A DNA stretch of 64,000 nucleotides. It comes from an archaeon (GTDB lineage Archaea > Nanobdellota > Nanobdellia > Woesearchaeales > GW2011-AR15). Location of the stretch: the NCBI GenBank assembly GCA_018657065.1, contig JABHXU010000005.1:1-64000 (forward strand), given 5' to 3'. The position numbers were made by a program, and so were the translations under genes. Below, piece by piece: positions 32,270 through 41,071 of the stretch; position 1 is the stretch's first letter; each line of letters opens with the position of its first letter. The notes below the pieces were generated by a model. The model worked only from the letters and a program-made list of their open reading frames with translations, ran no database searches and had not been told where the DNA came from.

Positions 32270-33709
32270 TTATTTACCCATGAATTTACGCATCATTGGA
32301 TTCATATCCATCATATGCTCTCGGGCAATATCTTCATATAATTTGTAAATAATCATAACTGTAAGTAAAATTCCTGTACCTCTTGATAAAGCACCCATCA
32401 TATCTGCGAAACTCGCTAAAAATCCAATAACTATTCCTCCCATTACAGTTAAAGGTAGAATGTATCTTGATAAGATTCTTTCTAGAATTCTTTTATCTTT
32501 TCTAAATCCTGGAATTTGAAGTCCAGATGACATAATTTGACCGGCTAATGATTCTGCATCTTGTCCAGATGTTTGAACCCAAAAAATAGAAAACAAAACT
32601 GCTCCTCCAATCATCAATAACATGTATATTAAAGAATTAAGTAAAACTGGCCAAATAGCTGAAAAATTTCCACCGCTTTGAACTATTGCATTAATAACAT
32701 TTTGTCCATTTAATAACGCAATAAGGCCTACTGGTTGACCACCTTGATATCCTCCTAATATTGGAATAAGACCTCCAGTCCAATTTTGAAGCAATCTAGT
32801 CCAAAGTTGAAGTGTTGCGAATAATGATGATACTAAAATTATTGGCATAACACTTGTATATACAAATTGAAGAGGCCATCTAATACCATGCCCTCTTACT
32901 CTTCCAAAAGATAATGGAATTTCAATTTTCATAGCTTGTGCATAAACAGCTACAACAAAAACAATTACTGTTGCTAAAATCGTGAATACTGATATTAACG
33001 CTGTCGCACCTTCTCCTTGTGACAAAAATATAATAATTCTCCATACATGACCAACTATTTGTGTTGCTTGAAATTCTGCTTGCCATGGCATAAAACCTGT
33101 TGCATCCATAAATGAAAACAACCTAATAAAAATTTGTTTACTAATTCCAGCGGCAATAAATAAACTAATTCCTGAACCAAATCCCCATTTACTAACAATC
33201 TCATCCATAAACAAAACTATTAATCCACCTAAAAATAATTCAAAAACAAGCAACAGTTTCATCTGAAACATTGAACTTGCAGTAAGAGTTATACTATTAA
33301 TAGCTGTTGGAGGTGCAATTCCTCCCATAAATACATAAATAATAGCTTCAAAAATTACAAAAAATATTGAAGTAAGCTTTTGTACTCCTTGGTATTTTCT
33401 TTTACCATCTTGAGTAGTCAAATCAAACTTAACAATTCCTGCTCCATTTAATAATTGTAAAATAATAGATCCTGTAACAATCGGACCAATTCCTAAAGAT
33501 AATAATGATCCAAATTCTGCTCCTAAAATAATAGAAAGTTGTTCAAATTGTTCCAATGTATTTGGTCCTAAAGGCCAAAGAGGAATCATTCCAAGTAAAA
33601 AATATATAACTAAAACTATTAAAGTCCATTTTAATCTATCATTAAATGGTAATTTTTTTTGTTTTGGTGCGCCAACTTCTGGCAAATTAAAAATTATATT
33701 GTCAAACAT
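32270..33709 (-). CDS. secY: Protein translocase subunit SecY
   Basis: SecY is the channel of the Sec translocon. The 479-residue protein has ten membrane spans, begins with LPEVGAPKQKKLPFNDRLKWT and contains family motifs LSLGIGPIVTGSIILQLL (the plug region), KWGFGSGISLFIAAGI, and the cytoplasmic loop GRVRGHGIRWPL. It is the last classical gene of the ribosomal protein operon, one base after uL15. No canonical adk gene follows; aglB does. Confidence 0.96.
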   Translation of the reverse strand: MFDNIIFNLPEVGAPKQKKLPFNDRLKWTLIVLVIYFLLGMIPLWPLGPNTLEQFEQLSIILGAEFGSLLSLGIGPIVTGSIILQLLNGAGIVKFDLTTQDGKRKYQGVQKLTSIFFVIFEAIIYVFMGGIAPPTAINSITLTASSMFQMKLLLVFELFLGGLIVLFMDEIVSKWGFGSGISLFIAAGISKQIFIRLFSFMDATGFMPWQAEFQATQIVGHVWRIIIFLSQGEGATALISVFTILATVIVFVVAVYAQAMKIEIPLSFGRVRGHGIRWPLQFVYTSVMPIILVSSLFATLQLWTRLLQNWTGGLIPILGGYQGGQPVGLIALLNGQNVINAIVQSGGNFSAIWPVLLNSLIYMLLMIGGAVLFSIFWVQTSGQDAESLAGQIMSSGLQIPGFRKDKRILERILSRYILPLTVMGGIVIGFLASFADMMGALSRGTGILLTVMIIYKLYEDIAREHMMDMNPMMRKFMGK

Positions 33710-33710
33710 T

Positions 33711-34154
33711 TTATTCTGGCAAAATTACTTTTCCACCTTTTTCTTCAATTTTTTTAATAGCATTTGGTGTAGCGAAACTTGTTTTTATATTTATCTTATG
33801 ATAAACATCTCCTTTTGATAAAAGTTTCTTATATCCTAGTGCTCCTAAATCAATCTCGTAGATGTCTTTTGATAGTGATATTTTGCCTAGTTTAACTAGA
33901 GAATCTAATCCTTTTTGTAATTCTGATAAATTGATAGCTTTAACTTCTCCTTTTATTGATGTAAATCCATGTTTTCCAATATATCTTTTTCCACCATTGG
34001 TTAATTTCATTAATTTGAAATCTCCTCTCTTACCTGATCCAGATTTTCCCCTTCCACCTCTATTTCCGGCGCCTCTGTTCTTTTTCTTATGTCCATGACC
34101 TGCAGTTACTTTAGCAGCTCTTATTCTAGATCTTTTGGTTCTTTTTGCTTGCAT
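33711..34154 (-). CDS. rpl15: Ribosomal protein uL15
   Basis: Large-subunit protein uL15, 147 residues. The Gly/Lys/Arg-rich N-terminal extension (GHGHKKKNRGAGNRGGRGKS) and the C-terminal KLLSKGDVYHKINIKTS are typical; the former threads into 23S rRNA. It stands between uL30 and secY with one-base gaps. Confidence 0.95.
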   Translation of the reverse strand: MQAKRTKRSRIRAAKVTAGHGHKKKNRGAGNRGGRGKSGSGKRGDFKLMKLTNGGKRYIGKHGFTSIKGEVKAINLSELQKGLDSLVKLGKISLSKDIYEIDLGALGYKKLLSKGDVYHKINIKTSFATPNAIKKIEEKGGKVILPE

Positions 34155-34155
34155 G

Positions 34156-34599
34156 TTACATCATTTTTTTAATTAGATCATTAATTTTTTCCTTCCTATT
34201 TCCAAGTGCACCGCTTTTGTTAAATGTTGTTTTAATCCCATTTTTACCAAATCCGCCAACTGGAGGTGAAAGTCTAAAATATTTTTTATAATTTTTTGAA
34301 TTAAAAGTAATATATTTTGAATATTTTATTTTACCTTTGCTATCTTCAATATTTCCTAAATATAATTCTCCTTTTTTGTTAAAAAGTTCTTTATGAATTT
34401 CAGGGTCAATTTCTCCCCAAGTTACATAATCTTTAACTTTAATTATCATTCCTCTATTTGAAGGATTATCGTCTATAACAACACACCAATTTTTATTATT
34501 AAGATTAAGTAATTTAAAAGTATTTTTCACTGATTCATTTAAGTTAATTTTACCTCTAACTCTAATTACTGCCAGTTTTTTTGATTTACTTTCGGTCAT
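34156..34599 (-). CDS. rpl30: Ribosomal protein uL30 (archaeal long form)
   Basis: The 147-residue protein has the archaeal/eukaryotic-length uL30: LAVIRVRGKINLNESVKNTF at the N-terminus, then DDNPSNRGMIIKVKDYVTWG, and the C-terminal FRLSPPVGGFGKNGIKTTF. Bacterial L30 is only about 60 residues. It lies between uS5 and uL15 with gaps of 1-2 bases. Confidence 0.95.
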   Translation of the reverse strand: MTESKSKKLAVIRVRGKINLNESVKNTFKLLNLNNKNWCVVIDDNPSNRGMIIKVKDYVTWGEIDPEIHKELFNKKGELYLGNIEDSKGKIKYSKYITFNSKNYKKYFRLSPPVGGFGKNGIKTTFNKSGALGNRKEKINDLIKKMM

Positions 34600-34601
34600 T
34601 T

Positions 34602-35366
34602 TTATTCCTCTTTCTTAATTGCGTGTTCAACCACACTTAATCTTTCATAGTGGGTATCTTGAAGTTTTGTTTCCATTAAACTTTGTAGTGCTTTTTCTGT
34701 TGCTTTCAATAAATTAAATTTTGTTTTTGTTTGACCATATGTTTGTGACCAAACATCTGATATTCCAGCCAAATCTAAAATTTTTGCGATTTCTTTGTCT
34801 ACTCTTAAACCTGTTCCTTTTGGTGCTGGAATCAACTTAACTATTGCAGACCCACATTTACCCTCGACCGCAAAAGGCAATGAATGAGGTTGTCCACATC
34901 CACATTCCCAACTTCCACATCCTCTTCTAATTTTAAATACTCCACATTTTGCATTTCTAAGCGCTTTTTCTCTAGCTGGAACTGTTTCTCTAGATTTTCC
35001 ATAACCAATTCCTACAACTCCTTGTTTATTTCCTACAACTGCTAAAGTTGCAAATCTTGGCTTATTTCCTTCTTTGGTTTTTTTCTGAGTTTGTCTAAAC
35101 ACTCTTCTTTTTCCACCACCAAACTTTCCTTTTGCTTGACCTATTTGCAAAAGCTCTGATTCTATTGTTGGTATTAAAATATCAACAATTTCTTGTTCCA
35201 TAATTTTTTGACCTTGATCTAGTAACAAGTGTATTTCCTTTACTTCTCCTGAAAAAACTTTTTTACCTAATTCAGTCTTTGGTTTCCAAGTCTCCCGGAT
35301 AGGCGGAGTTACTCTTTCTTCTCTTCTTCTATGATTTTCTCGTGGTCTTGATCGTGGTCTTGGCAT
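34602..35366 (-). CDS. rps5: Ribosomal protein uS5
   Basis: The 254-residue small-subunit protein has an Arg-rich N-terminus (PRPRSRPRENHRRREE), the double-stranded RNA-binding domain with RFATLAVVGNKQGVVGIGYG, and the archaeal insert CGSWECGCGQPHSLPF, followed by IPAPKGTGLRV. It contributes to the mRNA entry and decoding accuracy region. It lies 8 bases after uL18. Confidence 0.95.
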   Translation of the reverse strand: MPRPRSRPRENHRRREERVTPPIRETWKPKTELGKKVFSGEVKEIHLLLDQGQKIMEQEIVDILIPTIESELLQIGQAKGKFGGGKRRVFRQTQKKTKEGNKPRFATLAVVGNKQGVVGIGYGKSRETVPAREKALRNAKCGVFKIRRGCGSWECGCGQPHSLPFAVEGKCGSAIVKLIPAPKGTGLRVDKEIAKILDLAGISDVWSQTYGQTKTKFNLLKATEKALQSLMETKLQDTHYERLSVVEHAIKKEE

Positions 35367-35374
35367 TTTTACAC

Positions 35375-35941
35375 CTATGATAATATTTTTTGTTTAACTT
35401 TTTCAAAATATTCTTCGAATTTTTTTGGATCTTTTTTAACTTTAATATATCCTGAAAAAATTTTCTTGAATTTTTCTTGATCTTTCAAATTATTTGCGTA
35501 TGTTTGAATGTGTGTCCCTTTAATTCTTTCATCAATCGGAACAATTTTTTCTGAAAATTTAATTATTAATCCACCATCTGCAGCACCTTTTAATGTTGCA
35601 AATAATCTTGAACCTGAAATTGGTGTTTGTAATCCTAAATCTAATATTGCTTCTTTTCCTTTTAATTCCTTTCCGAGTAATAATCCTACAAGATATGCTG
35701 AAGGCACATTACTAGTATTCAAATCCCATCCAAATTTTAATAAATCTTTAGATGTTACTGACTTTAGTACTTCATCTCCTTTGTCACCATATTTGACAAT
35801 TTGAGCAAGCATATGTTTATTTGATTTTCTTACTACTAACCTTAACTTTCCAGATTTTAACAAAGCTAAACGTTTTTTATAATTTGTTTTACCTTGTTTT
35901 TTCCTTCTAAAAGGAATAGTAAATAGTTTTTTGTGTGCCAT
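35375..35941 (-). CDS. rpl18: Ribosomal protein uL18
   Basis: The 188-residue protein begins with the archaeal/eukaryotic uL18 motif FRRKKQGKTNYKKRLALLKS and RLVVRKSNKHMLAQIV, followed by NVPSAYLVGLLLGKE and LDLGLQTP. It binds 5S rRNA together with uL5, encoded in the same operon. Its start is one base after the eL19 stop. Confidence 0.95.
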   Translation of the reverse strand: MAHKKLFTIPFRRKKQGKTNYKKRLALLKSGKLRLVVRKSNKHMLAQIVKYGDKGDEVLKSVTSKDLLKFGWDLNTSNVPSAYLVGLLLGKELKGKEAILDLGLQTPISGSRLFATLKGAADGGLIIKFSEKIVPIDERIKGTHIQTYANNLKDQEKFKKIFSGYIKVKKDPKKFEEYFEKVKQKILS

Positions 35942-35942
35942 T

Positions 35943-36383
35943 TTAGTTCATCATCTTGTGTTCTGTAATATAAAGTTTAATATGTCTTTTACTTCTAAAA
36001 AATCCACCTTTAGATTTTCTATATAATGATTTATAATTTTCAGGAGATAATTTCTGTTTTTCTTTTAATTCTTTTAAAAATTTTCTTTGAAGTCTAACTT
36101 TATTCATCCAAACTTTTTTAGTTTTTAATCTTGCATTAGCTGTTCCTTTTCTTGATCCATATCCCTTTCTTCTTCCTTTTGCTTTTTGAGATTGGGTTTT
36201 TTTAGCTCGAACTCTTGAAATTCCTTTTGCTTGTTCCAATTTAATTGCTTTATCTTTAATTAATGCTCTAACATCTGCTCGTGTAATTGCTTCTTTAATC
36301 TCTTCAGATCTACTAGGATCTATTTTAACTCTTTTAGGAGATCTTTTTGCAATTTTTCCAGCTAGTTTTTTTTGGATTTTCAT
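35943..36383 (-). CDS. rpl19e: Ribosomal protein eL19
   Basis: The 146-residue protein, specific to archaea and eukaryotes, begins with KIQKKLAGKIAKRSPKRVKI. It has the basic motif KAKGRRKGYGSRKGTANAR and the long helix ending YRKSKGGFFRSKRHIKLYI. Its position between eL32 and uL18 is the conserved archaeal order. Confidence 0.95.
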   Translation of the reverse strand: MKIQKKLAGKIAKRSPKRVKIDPSRSEEIKEAITRADVRALIKDKAIKLEQAKGISRVRAKKTQSQKAKGRRKGYGSRKGTANARLKTKKVWMNKVRLQRKFLKELKEKQKLSPENYKSLYRKSKGGFFRSKRHIKLYITEHKMMN

Positions 36384-36389
36384 ATTTTA

Positions 36390-36953
36390 TCACTGTTTTT
36401 TTGTAAGTAATTTATCAATTTCTTTTTTTTCTAATTTCTTTTTATCATCTTGACTTAATTTATCTTCGATTGAAATCTTTTCTTCTTTTTTCTTATCATC
36501 AGACTTTTTATCTTCTTTTGGTTTGGCTTTTGCTTTTTTCTTTTTAGCCAATTTTTTAGCTTTTTGCTCGTCTAAATATTTTTTTGGATCTTTGATATTT
36601 AAAATTTTAATTTTTAAACTGACTAATTTCTCAATAACTAAAATTTTATTTTTTAATCCTATTTTTCTTGAAACTATCACAACTTGAGATTTACTATTTA
36701 AAAATTCAATTTCTTTAAGTGATCTAATCATTATTACTTCTTTTCCATTTTCATCAAGATCTCTTAAAACACTAGGAGTTCCATAACCTGGTTTAACTTT
36801 AACTCTATTATTTTTCATAAGTCTTTTTTTAGAGTCACAACCTCTAGGTCTTCTCCAAATCTTTGCAAGTCTCTTTTTTTTATGATGATCTTGCCTAATG
36901 AAATTAGGATTGTCTGATTTTTTCTCTTTCTTAATTTTTTGCAAGTCTGCCAT
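36390..36953 (-). CDS. rpl32e: Ribosomal protein eL32 with a long Lys-rich tail
   Basis: The ATG at 36953, just after the uL6 stop, gives 187 residues; an in-frame upstream start lies inside uL6 and is rejected. The core has FIRQDHHKKKRLAKIWRRPRG and NRVKVKPGYGTPSVLRDLD, the eL32 signature. After the conserved domain a tail of about 55 residues, almost all Lys, Glu and Asp (residues 132-187), follows. Short tails occur in the family, but this one is unusually long and low in complexity. Confidence 0.93.
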   Translation of the reverse strand: MADLQKIKKEKKSDNPNFIRQDHHKKKRLAKIWRRPRGCDSKKRLMKNNRVKVKPGYGTPSVLRDLDENGKEVIMIRSLKEIEFLNSKSQVVIVSRKIGLKNKILVIEKLVSLKIKILNIKDPKKYLDEQKAKKLAKKKKAKAKPKEDKKSDDKKKEEKISIEDKLSQDDKKKLEKKEIDKLLTKKQ

Positions 36954-36954
36954 T

Positions 36955-37500
36955 TTAGATCTCTTTTCCTGCTTTATCTGTAATATAAATTCCATCTTGA
37001 AAAATTCTTTTATCAAATCCTGGTCTTCTAGTTGCTTGTTCAATAGTTGCAGCAGCTTGACCTGCTTTTTCTTTATCTGATGATTCTACATAAATATTAG
37101 CACCATCAATTTTAACTTTAGCATCTGAATTTAATTGAACTTCCCTAGGAACTTTTTCTCCTAAAAAATTTTTAATAACTAATCTATTATTATTTACTGC
37201 CACACTCATTGGAAAGTGACCTGAACAAATTTTTAATTTGTATAAAAACGGTTCATTACATCCTTTGAAAGCATTTAATATATGTGCTTTATATGCTTTT
37301 AAAACAGCTTTTTCTTTTTTTGATGCGGATTTAGCAAAAATCTTAATCATATTATCTTGCTTTTGAATTTGAACACTTGGATTATTAAATTTTTTAGTAA
37401 CCTTCCCTTTTGGTCCTGAAAAAGAATATTCCAACCCTTCAATTTCTACATTGATTCCTTGTGGAATTTCAATTTCCTCAACAAGATCTTTTTTTGCCAT
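36955..37500 (-). CDS. rpl6: Ribosomal protein uL6
   Basis: The 181-residue protein has two copies of the L6 fold, with EYSFSGPKGKVTKKFNN in the first and the C-terminal signature QAAATIEQATRRPGFDKRIF. It lies near the GTPase-associated site of the large subunit. It starts one base after the uS8 stop on the transcript side and is followed by eL32 with a TAAAATG junction. Confidence 0.95.
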   Translation of the reverse strand: MAKKDLVEEIEIPQGINVEIEGLEYSFSGPKGKVTKKFNNPSVQIQKQDNMIKIFAKSASKKEKAVLKAYKAHILNAFKGCNEPFLYKLKICSGHFPMSVAVNNNRLVIKNFLGEKVPREVQLNSDAKVKIDGANIYVESSDKEKAGQAAATIEQATRRPGFDKRIFQDGIYITDKAGKEI

Positions 37501-37501
37501 T

Positions 37502-37894
37502 TTAGTAAACGTATGCTAAAAGTCTTCCTCCTAATTTCATTTCAATTGCTTTTTCTTGAGTCATAATTCCTTGGTTTGTTGAAACTATCAAAAAACCAAA
37601 CCCATATGCTAATAAAAATCTTTTTTCAAATTTTTCATATCCATCTAATTTAACACTATATCTTGGTTTAACAACTCCTGTTTTGTTAATAGCCCCAATT
37701 AAATTTACTTCAATTGTTCCAGCCTTTCCATCCTCAATTATTTTAAAATCTCCAAGATACTTATTTTCTCTTAGTAATGTTAAAACTTCTCTAATTATTT
37801 TTGAGTTGTTCTTTAAAGTAATTACTTTTTTTCCCTTCTTATCTTCAATCATAATATGTGATAAGGCATTTGCTAATGGATCATTTAAACTCAT
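37502..37894 (-). CDS. rps8: Ribosomal protein uS8
   Basis: The start at 37894 follows a GAGGA site and gives MSLNDPLANALSHIM, the family N-terminus; a start at 37936 would overlap uS14 and adds non-conserved residues. The 130-residue protein ends RFLLAYGFGFLIVSTNQGIM...GGRLLAYVY, with the rRNA-binding motif STNQGIMT. Confidence 0.95.
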   Translation of the reverse strand: MSLNDPLANALSHIMIEDKKGKKVITLKNNSKIIREVLTLLRENKYLGDFKIIEDGKAGTIEVNLIGAINKTGVVKPRYSVKLDGYEKFEKRFLLAYGFGFLIVSTNQGIMTQEKAIEMKLGGRLLAYVY

Positions 37895-37901
37895 TTTTTC
37901 C

Positions 37902-38138
37902 TCAACTATATTTTTTAAACCCGATTTTTGGAGCAATTTCTCTAAAACAACATCGACAATATTTTAATTTATACTGACCAACAAACCCGCCAATTCCTGT
38001 TCTTCCACATCTTGTACAACTTGCTGTTGCTCTTCCACAAGATCTTTTTTTTGAGAGATTATATTTTTTAAATCTCGTTAATTTATGTGGTTTTTTATTA
38101 AGCTGTTTAAGCATTTTTCTTGGGTCTGATGTTGTCAT
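37902..38138 (-). CDS. rps14: Ribosomal protein uS14 (zinc-binding)
   Basis: The 78-residue protein has CTRC (near 41-44) and CRCC (near 60-63), the four-cysteine zinc form of uS14, in GRTGIGGFVGQYKLKYCRCC. A downstream Met (MLKQLNKKP) is an alternative start closer to the usual 50-56 residue length. The gene is in the usual place between uL5 and uS8. Confidence 0.94.
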   Translation of the reverse strand: MTTSDPRKMLKQLNKKPHKLTRFKKYNLSKKRSCGRATASCTRCGRTGIGGFVGQYKLKYCRCCFREIAPKIGFKKYS

Positions 38139-38648
38139 TTATTCTTCCACCTTTATTCCAAATTTTTCTTCAAAATATTTTATTCCTTCTTCTTGACTTA
38201 TTTTGTGAGTTTTTCCAACTTTTCTAGTTAATTTTTTTCTATTTTTAATTCTGTATCCTGGTCTTGTTAAAGTTACACTTATTTGAAAACCAATTATTCC
38301 AATTTCAGAATCATAATTTAAATTAGGTACATCAATATACTCATGAATCCCAAAAGATAAATTTCCATTTGAATCAAAACAACTTTTTTTGATTAAATTA
38401 TCTTTAGCTTTTAACAAATTTGGTATAATCTCTTCAACTTTTGATCCTCTAATTGTTATTTTGCATCCGACAGGAAGTCCAGGTCTAACACCCCAACTTG
38501 GAATTCTTTTTTCTGAAATTGTTTTAACAGGTTCTACACCCGTTATATTTTTCAATAATTTCATACCTTTTTTTAATAAATCTTGGTTTGTTCCTGCACC
38601 TACATTTAAGGTTAATTTCTCTATCCTGATTTGTTTCATTTGATTCAT
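38139..38648 (-). CDS. rpl5: Ribosomal protein uL5
   Basis: The 169-residue protein has IRIEKLTLNVGAGTNQDLL at the start, GCKITIRGSKVEEI in the centre, and SFGIHEYIDVPNLNYDSEIG, the archaeal uL5 signature. It binds 5S rRNA with uL18. The junction to eS4 is TAAAATG. Confidence 0.95.
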   Translation of the reverse strand: MNQMKQIRIEKLTLNVGAGTNQDLLKKGMKLLKNITGVEPVKTISEKRIPSWGVRPGLPVGCKITIRGSKVEEIIPNLLKAKDNLIKKSCFDSNGNLSFGIHEYIDVPNLNYDSEIGIIGFQISVTLTRPGYRIKNRKKLTRKVGKTHKISQEEGIKYFEEKFGIKVEE

Positions 38649-38649
38649 T

Positions 38650-39336
38650 TTAATCTAATTTAATTTCAGACTTACTTTTACCAACAACAAAAACTGTTGA
38701 TTTTGGTGTTTCAAAAGAGTCTTCTTTTGTTTTAATTATTATGGCCCTTTCATCAATTTTTTCAATAATTCCATGTTCTCCAACATGGCTTCCACCAATC
38801 ATAAAAGCATAAGCTCCTTTTTCAAATTTTAAAATTGATTTAATTTTTTGATCTGGTAAAGAAAGTATAACTGAATCACCTACTTTAAATTCATCTTTTT
38901 TTACTAAAACATTTCTTCCATCAAATAAATTAATTTGCACTTGACCTTTTTTTAATAAAGTTTTTCCTGTTATTTTACAAATTTTAATTTTTGCTTCTTC
39001 TTTTGAAATTTCTGTAATGTATAATTTTTTACTTTTCTTTATTAACATTCTATAATTTTCATTTGAAATAGGAATTGTGACTGTATCCATAAGTCCAACT
39101 AATTGTTTAGGTTTTTTAACTCTTTTTCCGTCTACTAAAATTTCTTTATCCATCAAAATAGTTTTGACTTCCTTCATTGTTTTTGCATATCTTAATAAAT
39201 TTTTAAAAACTAATGCTATAGGCATACTTAGTTCAAATGATTTACCTGGGTTTGGTCTTAATGTAAACCTACTTGATTTTCTTTTAACAGGCCAACTTAC
39301 TGGAACTGTTAATGTTTTCATATGCTTTTTTCCCAT
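38650..39336 (-). CDS. rps4e: Ribosomal protein eS4
   Basis: The 228-residue small-subunit protein, absent from bacteria, begins KKHMKTLTVPVSWPVKRKSS and contains an S4-type RNA-binding segment (ILVDGKRVKKPKQLVGLMDT) and a KOW-like segment (GSHVGEHGIIEKID). It keeps the archaeal order uL24-eS4-uL5. Confidence 0.95.
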   Translation of the reverse strand: MGKKHMKTLTVPVSWPVKRKSSRFTLRPNPGKSFELSMPIALVFKNLLRYAKTMKEVKTILMDKEILVDGKRVKKPKQLVGLMDTVTIPISNENYRMLIKKSKKLYITEISKEEAKIKICKITGKTLLKKGQVQINLFDGRNVLVKKDEFKVGDSVILSLPDQKIKSILKFEKGAYAFMIGGSHVGEHGIIEKIDERAIIIKTKEDSFETPKSTVFVVGKSKSEIKLD

Positions 39337-39337
39337 T

Positions 39338-39691
39338 TTATTTCCTCTTCAAAATTTCCTGTCTTTTTTTATCCTCTAAATTCAATTCAGTAATCATTAC
39401 ATTACTAGCATGAATTGGCATTTTGATTTTAGTTCCTTCTTTTTTTTGATATTCAACACCATTAACATAAATCTTTGAATTTTTTACATTTACTTCTTCA
39501 ACTTTTCCAGTTTTTCCTTTAAATTGGCCAGACATAACTTTGACTTTGTCTCCCTTTCTAACTCTTATTGATCTTTTATCATATTTTTTTTTAAGATCGT
39601 CCGATAAGTGACATCCTAGCATTTTTCCTTTTATATGAAGTGATGCTTTTTTTTGCATTATCCTTTGTTTTTTTGGTTTTGAACTTTTCAT
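39338..39691 (-). CDS. rpl24: Ribosomal protein uL24
   Basis: The ATG at 39691, two bases after the uL14 stop, gives 117 residues beginning MKSSKPKKQRIMQKKASLHI; an upstream in-frame start would lie inside uL14. The KOW motif VRKGDKVKVMSGQFKGKTGK and HASNVMITELN are diagnostic. It helps begin large-subunit assembly near the tunnel exit. Confidence 0.94.
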   Translation of the reverse strand: MKSSKPKKQRIMQKKASLHIKGKMLGCHLSDDLKKKYDKRSIRVRKGDKVKVMSGQFKGKTGKVEEVNVKNSKIYVNGVEYQKKEGTKIKMPIHASNVMITELNLEDKKRQEILKRK

Positions 39692-39693
39692 TT

Positions 39694-40095
39694 TTACACT
39701 ATAATGCTTGCAGTTTTTGCAACTCCAGGCCATCTTTCAGTAGCTTCTTTTGCTATTGGACCCTTAAAAATTGTTCCTTTTGGGTTCCCTTTATCATCTT
39801 TTAATACTACTGCTGCATTGTCTTCAAATTTTATTCTTAATCCATTAGCTCTTCTATATTCTTTTCTTTGTCTAACAACAATTGCATAAACCATCTGTTT
39901 CATCATATCTGGTCTTCCTTTCTTAACTGATGCTCTAACAATATCTCCTACTTTTGCAGAAGGTTTTCTTCTTTTAACTCCTTTATATCCTTTAACAGAT
40001 AAAATTTCAATAACTTTAGCACCTGAATTATCACAAGTAGGTATTTGAGACCCTACAGGCAATCCTCTTGTAACTCTAGATGTTAATGCTTTCAT
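39694..40095 (-). CDS. rpl14: Ribosomal protein uL14
   Basis: The 133-residue protein carries [20 protein letters not shown] at the start, [20 protein letters not shown], and the C-terminal [21 protein letters not shown]. It forms part of an intersubunit bridge. Its ATG overlaps the TGA of uS17. Confidence 0.95.
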   Translation of the reverse strand: MKALTSRVTRGLPVGSQIPTCDNSGAKVIEILSVKGYKGVKRRKPSAKVGDIVRASVKKGRPDMMKQMVYAIVVRQRKEYRRANGLRIKFEDNAAVVLKDDKGNPKGTIFKGPIAKEATERWPGVAKTASIIV

Positions 40096-40346
40096 TTTAT
40101 AACCTCAACAACAATAAATTTTTTTGTTTTACTTATTGGCCTACATTCTTTAATAATAACTTCGTCCCCTTCTTTTGCATCAATTTCTTCTGGATTGTGT
40201 GCTTTAACCTTACTTCTTTTTTTTTGGTAACGCTCATACTTAGGAACATAAACTCTCCTATTCCATTCTACTGTAACTGTCCTTTGAGCCTTATCACTCA
40301 CAACAATTCCTTTGAAGGTTCTTCCTCGTGTTTTGATATTTTCCAT
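40092..40346 (-). CDS. rps17: Ribosomal protein uS17
   Basis: The ATG at 40346 lies just after the Rpp29 stop and gives 84 residues; earlier in-frame starts overlap Rpp29. The OB-fold motifs [20 protein letters not shown] and [16 protein letters not shown] are clear. It stabilises 16S rRNA. It overlaps uL14 by 4 bases. Confidence 0.94.
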   Translation of the reverse strand: MENIKTRGRTFKGIVVSDKAQRTVTVEWNRRVYVPKYERYQKKRSKVKAHNPEEIDAKEGDEVIIKECRPISKTKKFIVVEVIK

Positions 40347-40348
40347 TT

Positions 40349-40567
40349 TTAACATGATTTGATTCTGTCTTGTGGTCTTTTTTTGATAGTATTACCATCA
40401 ATTTTTTTGCCATCAAACAAAATCTGTGCTGCATTTTTGAGCACTTTTTTTTTTTGATTTTTTGATTTAAGACAAATTGTGTTTTTTGTCTCGTCAACAA
40501 CTTCTCCTCTGAAAGTTTTATTGTGATATTTTATCTCAACTTTTTTTCCAATGAGTTCGTGTTTCAT
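40349..40567 (-). CDS. rnp1: Ribonuclease P protein component 1 (Rpp29/Pop4)
   Basis: Rpp29 is one of the archaeal protein subunits of RNase P, which trims the 5' end of pre-tRNAs. The 72-residue protein has [20 protein letters not shown] and [12 protein letters not shown], the Sm-like fold of this family. It is shorter than usual, lacking much of the flexible N-terminus. Its place between aIF1/SUI1 and uS17 is the conserved archaeal location. Confidence 0.9.
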   Translation of the reverse strand: MKHELIGKKVEIKYHNKTFRGEVVDETKNTICLKSKNQKKKVLKNAAQILFDGKKIDGNTIKKRPQDRIKSC

Positions 40568-40872
40568 TTGATTTTGATCGTATTTTGTGGGAATCCAAGC
40601 CTAACGAGCTCATCTCTCACTTTATTTTTATGGTCTCCTTGTAATTCAATTTTACCTTCTTTTGCTGTGCCTCCACAAGCAAGTAAATTTTTGAGCTTCT
40701 TGCCCAAATCTTTAAGGTCAATTTGTTTTGTATCTATACCTTCAACCACAGTGTTTTTTTTTCCAAATTTTTTCTTTATTGTGTATATCTTAATCTCTTG
40801 GTTTTCTTTTGCTATGCTCTCACACACACATAATTCTTGTGGTAAGCCACATACTTGACAGATATCACTCAT
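40564..40872 (-). CDS. Translation initiation factor aIF1 (SUI1 family)
   Basis: aIF1 promotes accurate start-codon selection on the small subunit. The 102-residue product has an N-terminal zinc knuckle (CQVCGLPQELCVC, 5-17) and the SUI1 domain with LLACGGTAKEGKIELQGDH and VRDELVRLGFPQ. It overlaps uL29 by 8 bases and Rpp29 by 4 bases. Confidence 0.95.
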   Translation of the reverse strand: MSDICQVCGLPQELCVCESIAKENQEIKIYTIKKKFGKKNTVVEGIDTKQIDLKDLGKKLKNLLACGGTAKEGKIELQGDHKNKVRDELVRLGFPQNTIKIK

Positions 40873-41071
40873 CCTTCTTACTTCCCTCCTTTTGATTTAA
40901 TAAAGTAAGTATTCTAGCAATTGTTTTTTTAGTTTTTTTAACAAGACCAGGACTTTTTAATGTTGTTCCGGTTGCAACTTGCGTATTTAACTTGATCAAT
41001 TCTTTATTAGCTTGAGCTAATTGCTCTTCTAATTCTTCTCTTTTTTTTGATCTTAGTTCTTTAATTTTCAT
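40865..41071 (-). CDS. rpl29: Ribosomal protein uL29
   Basis: The 68-residue helical protein has the family pattern MKIKELRSKKREELEEQLAQ and LKSPGLVKKTKKTIARILTL. It lies at the tunnel exit and binds SRP in other systems. It overlaps uS3 by 11 bases and aIF1 by 8. Confidence 0.93.
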   Translation of the reverse strand: MKIKELRSKKREELEEQLAQANKELIKLNTQVATGTTLKSPGLVKKTKKTIARILTLLNQKEGSKKDE

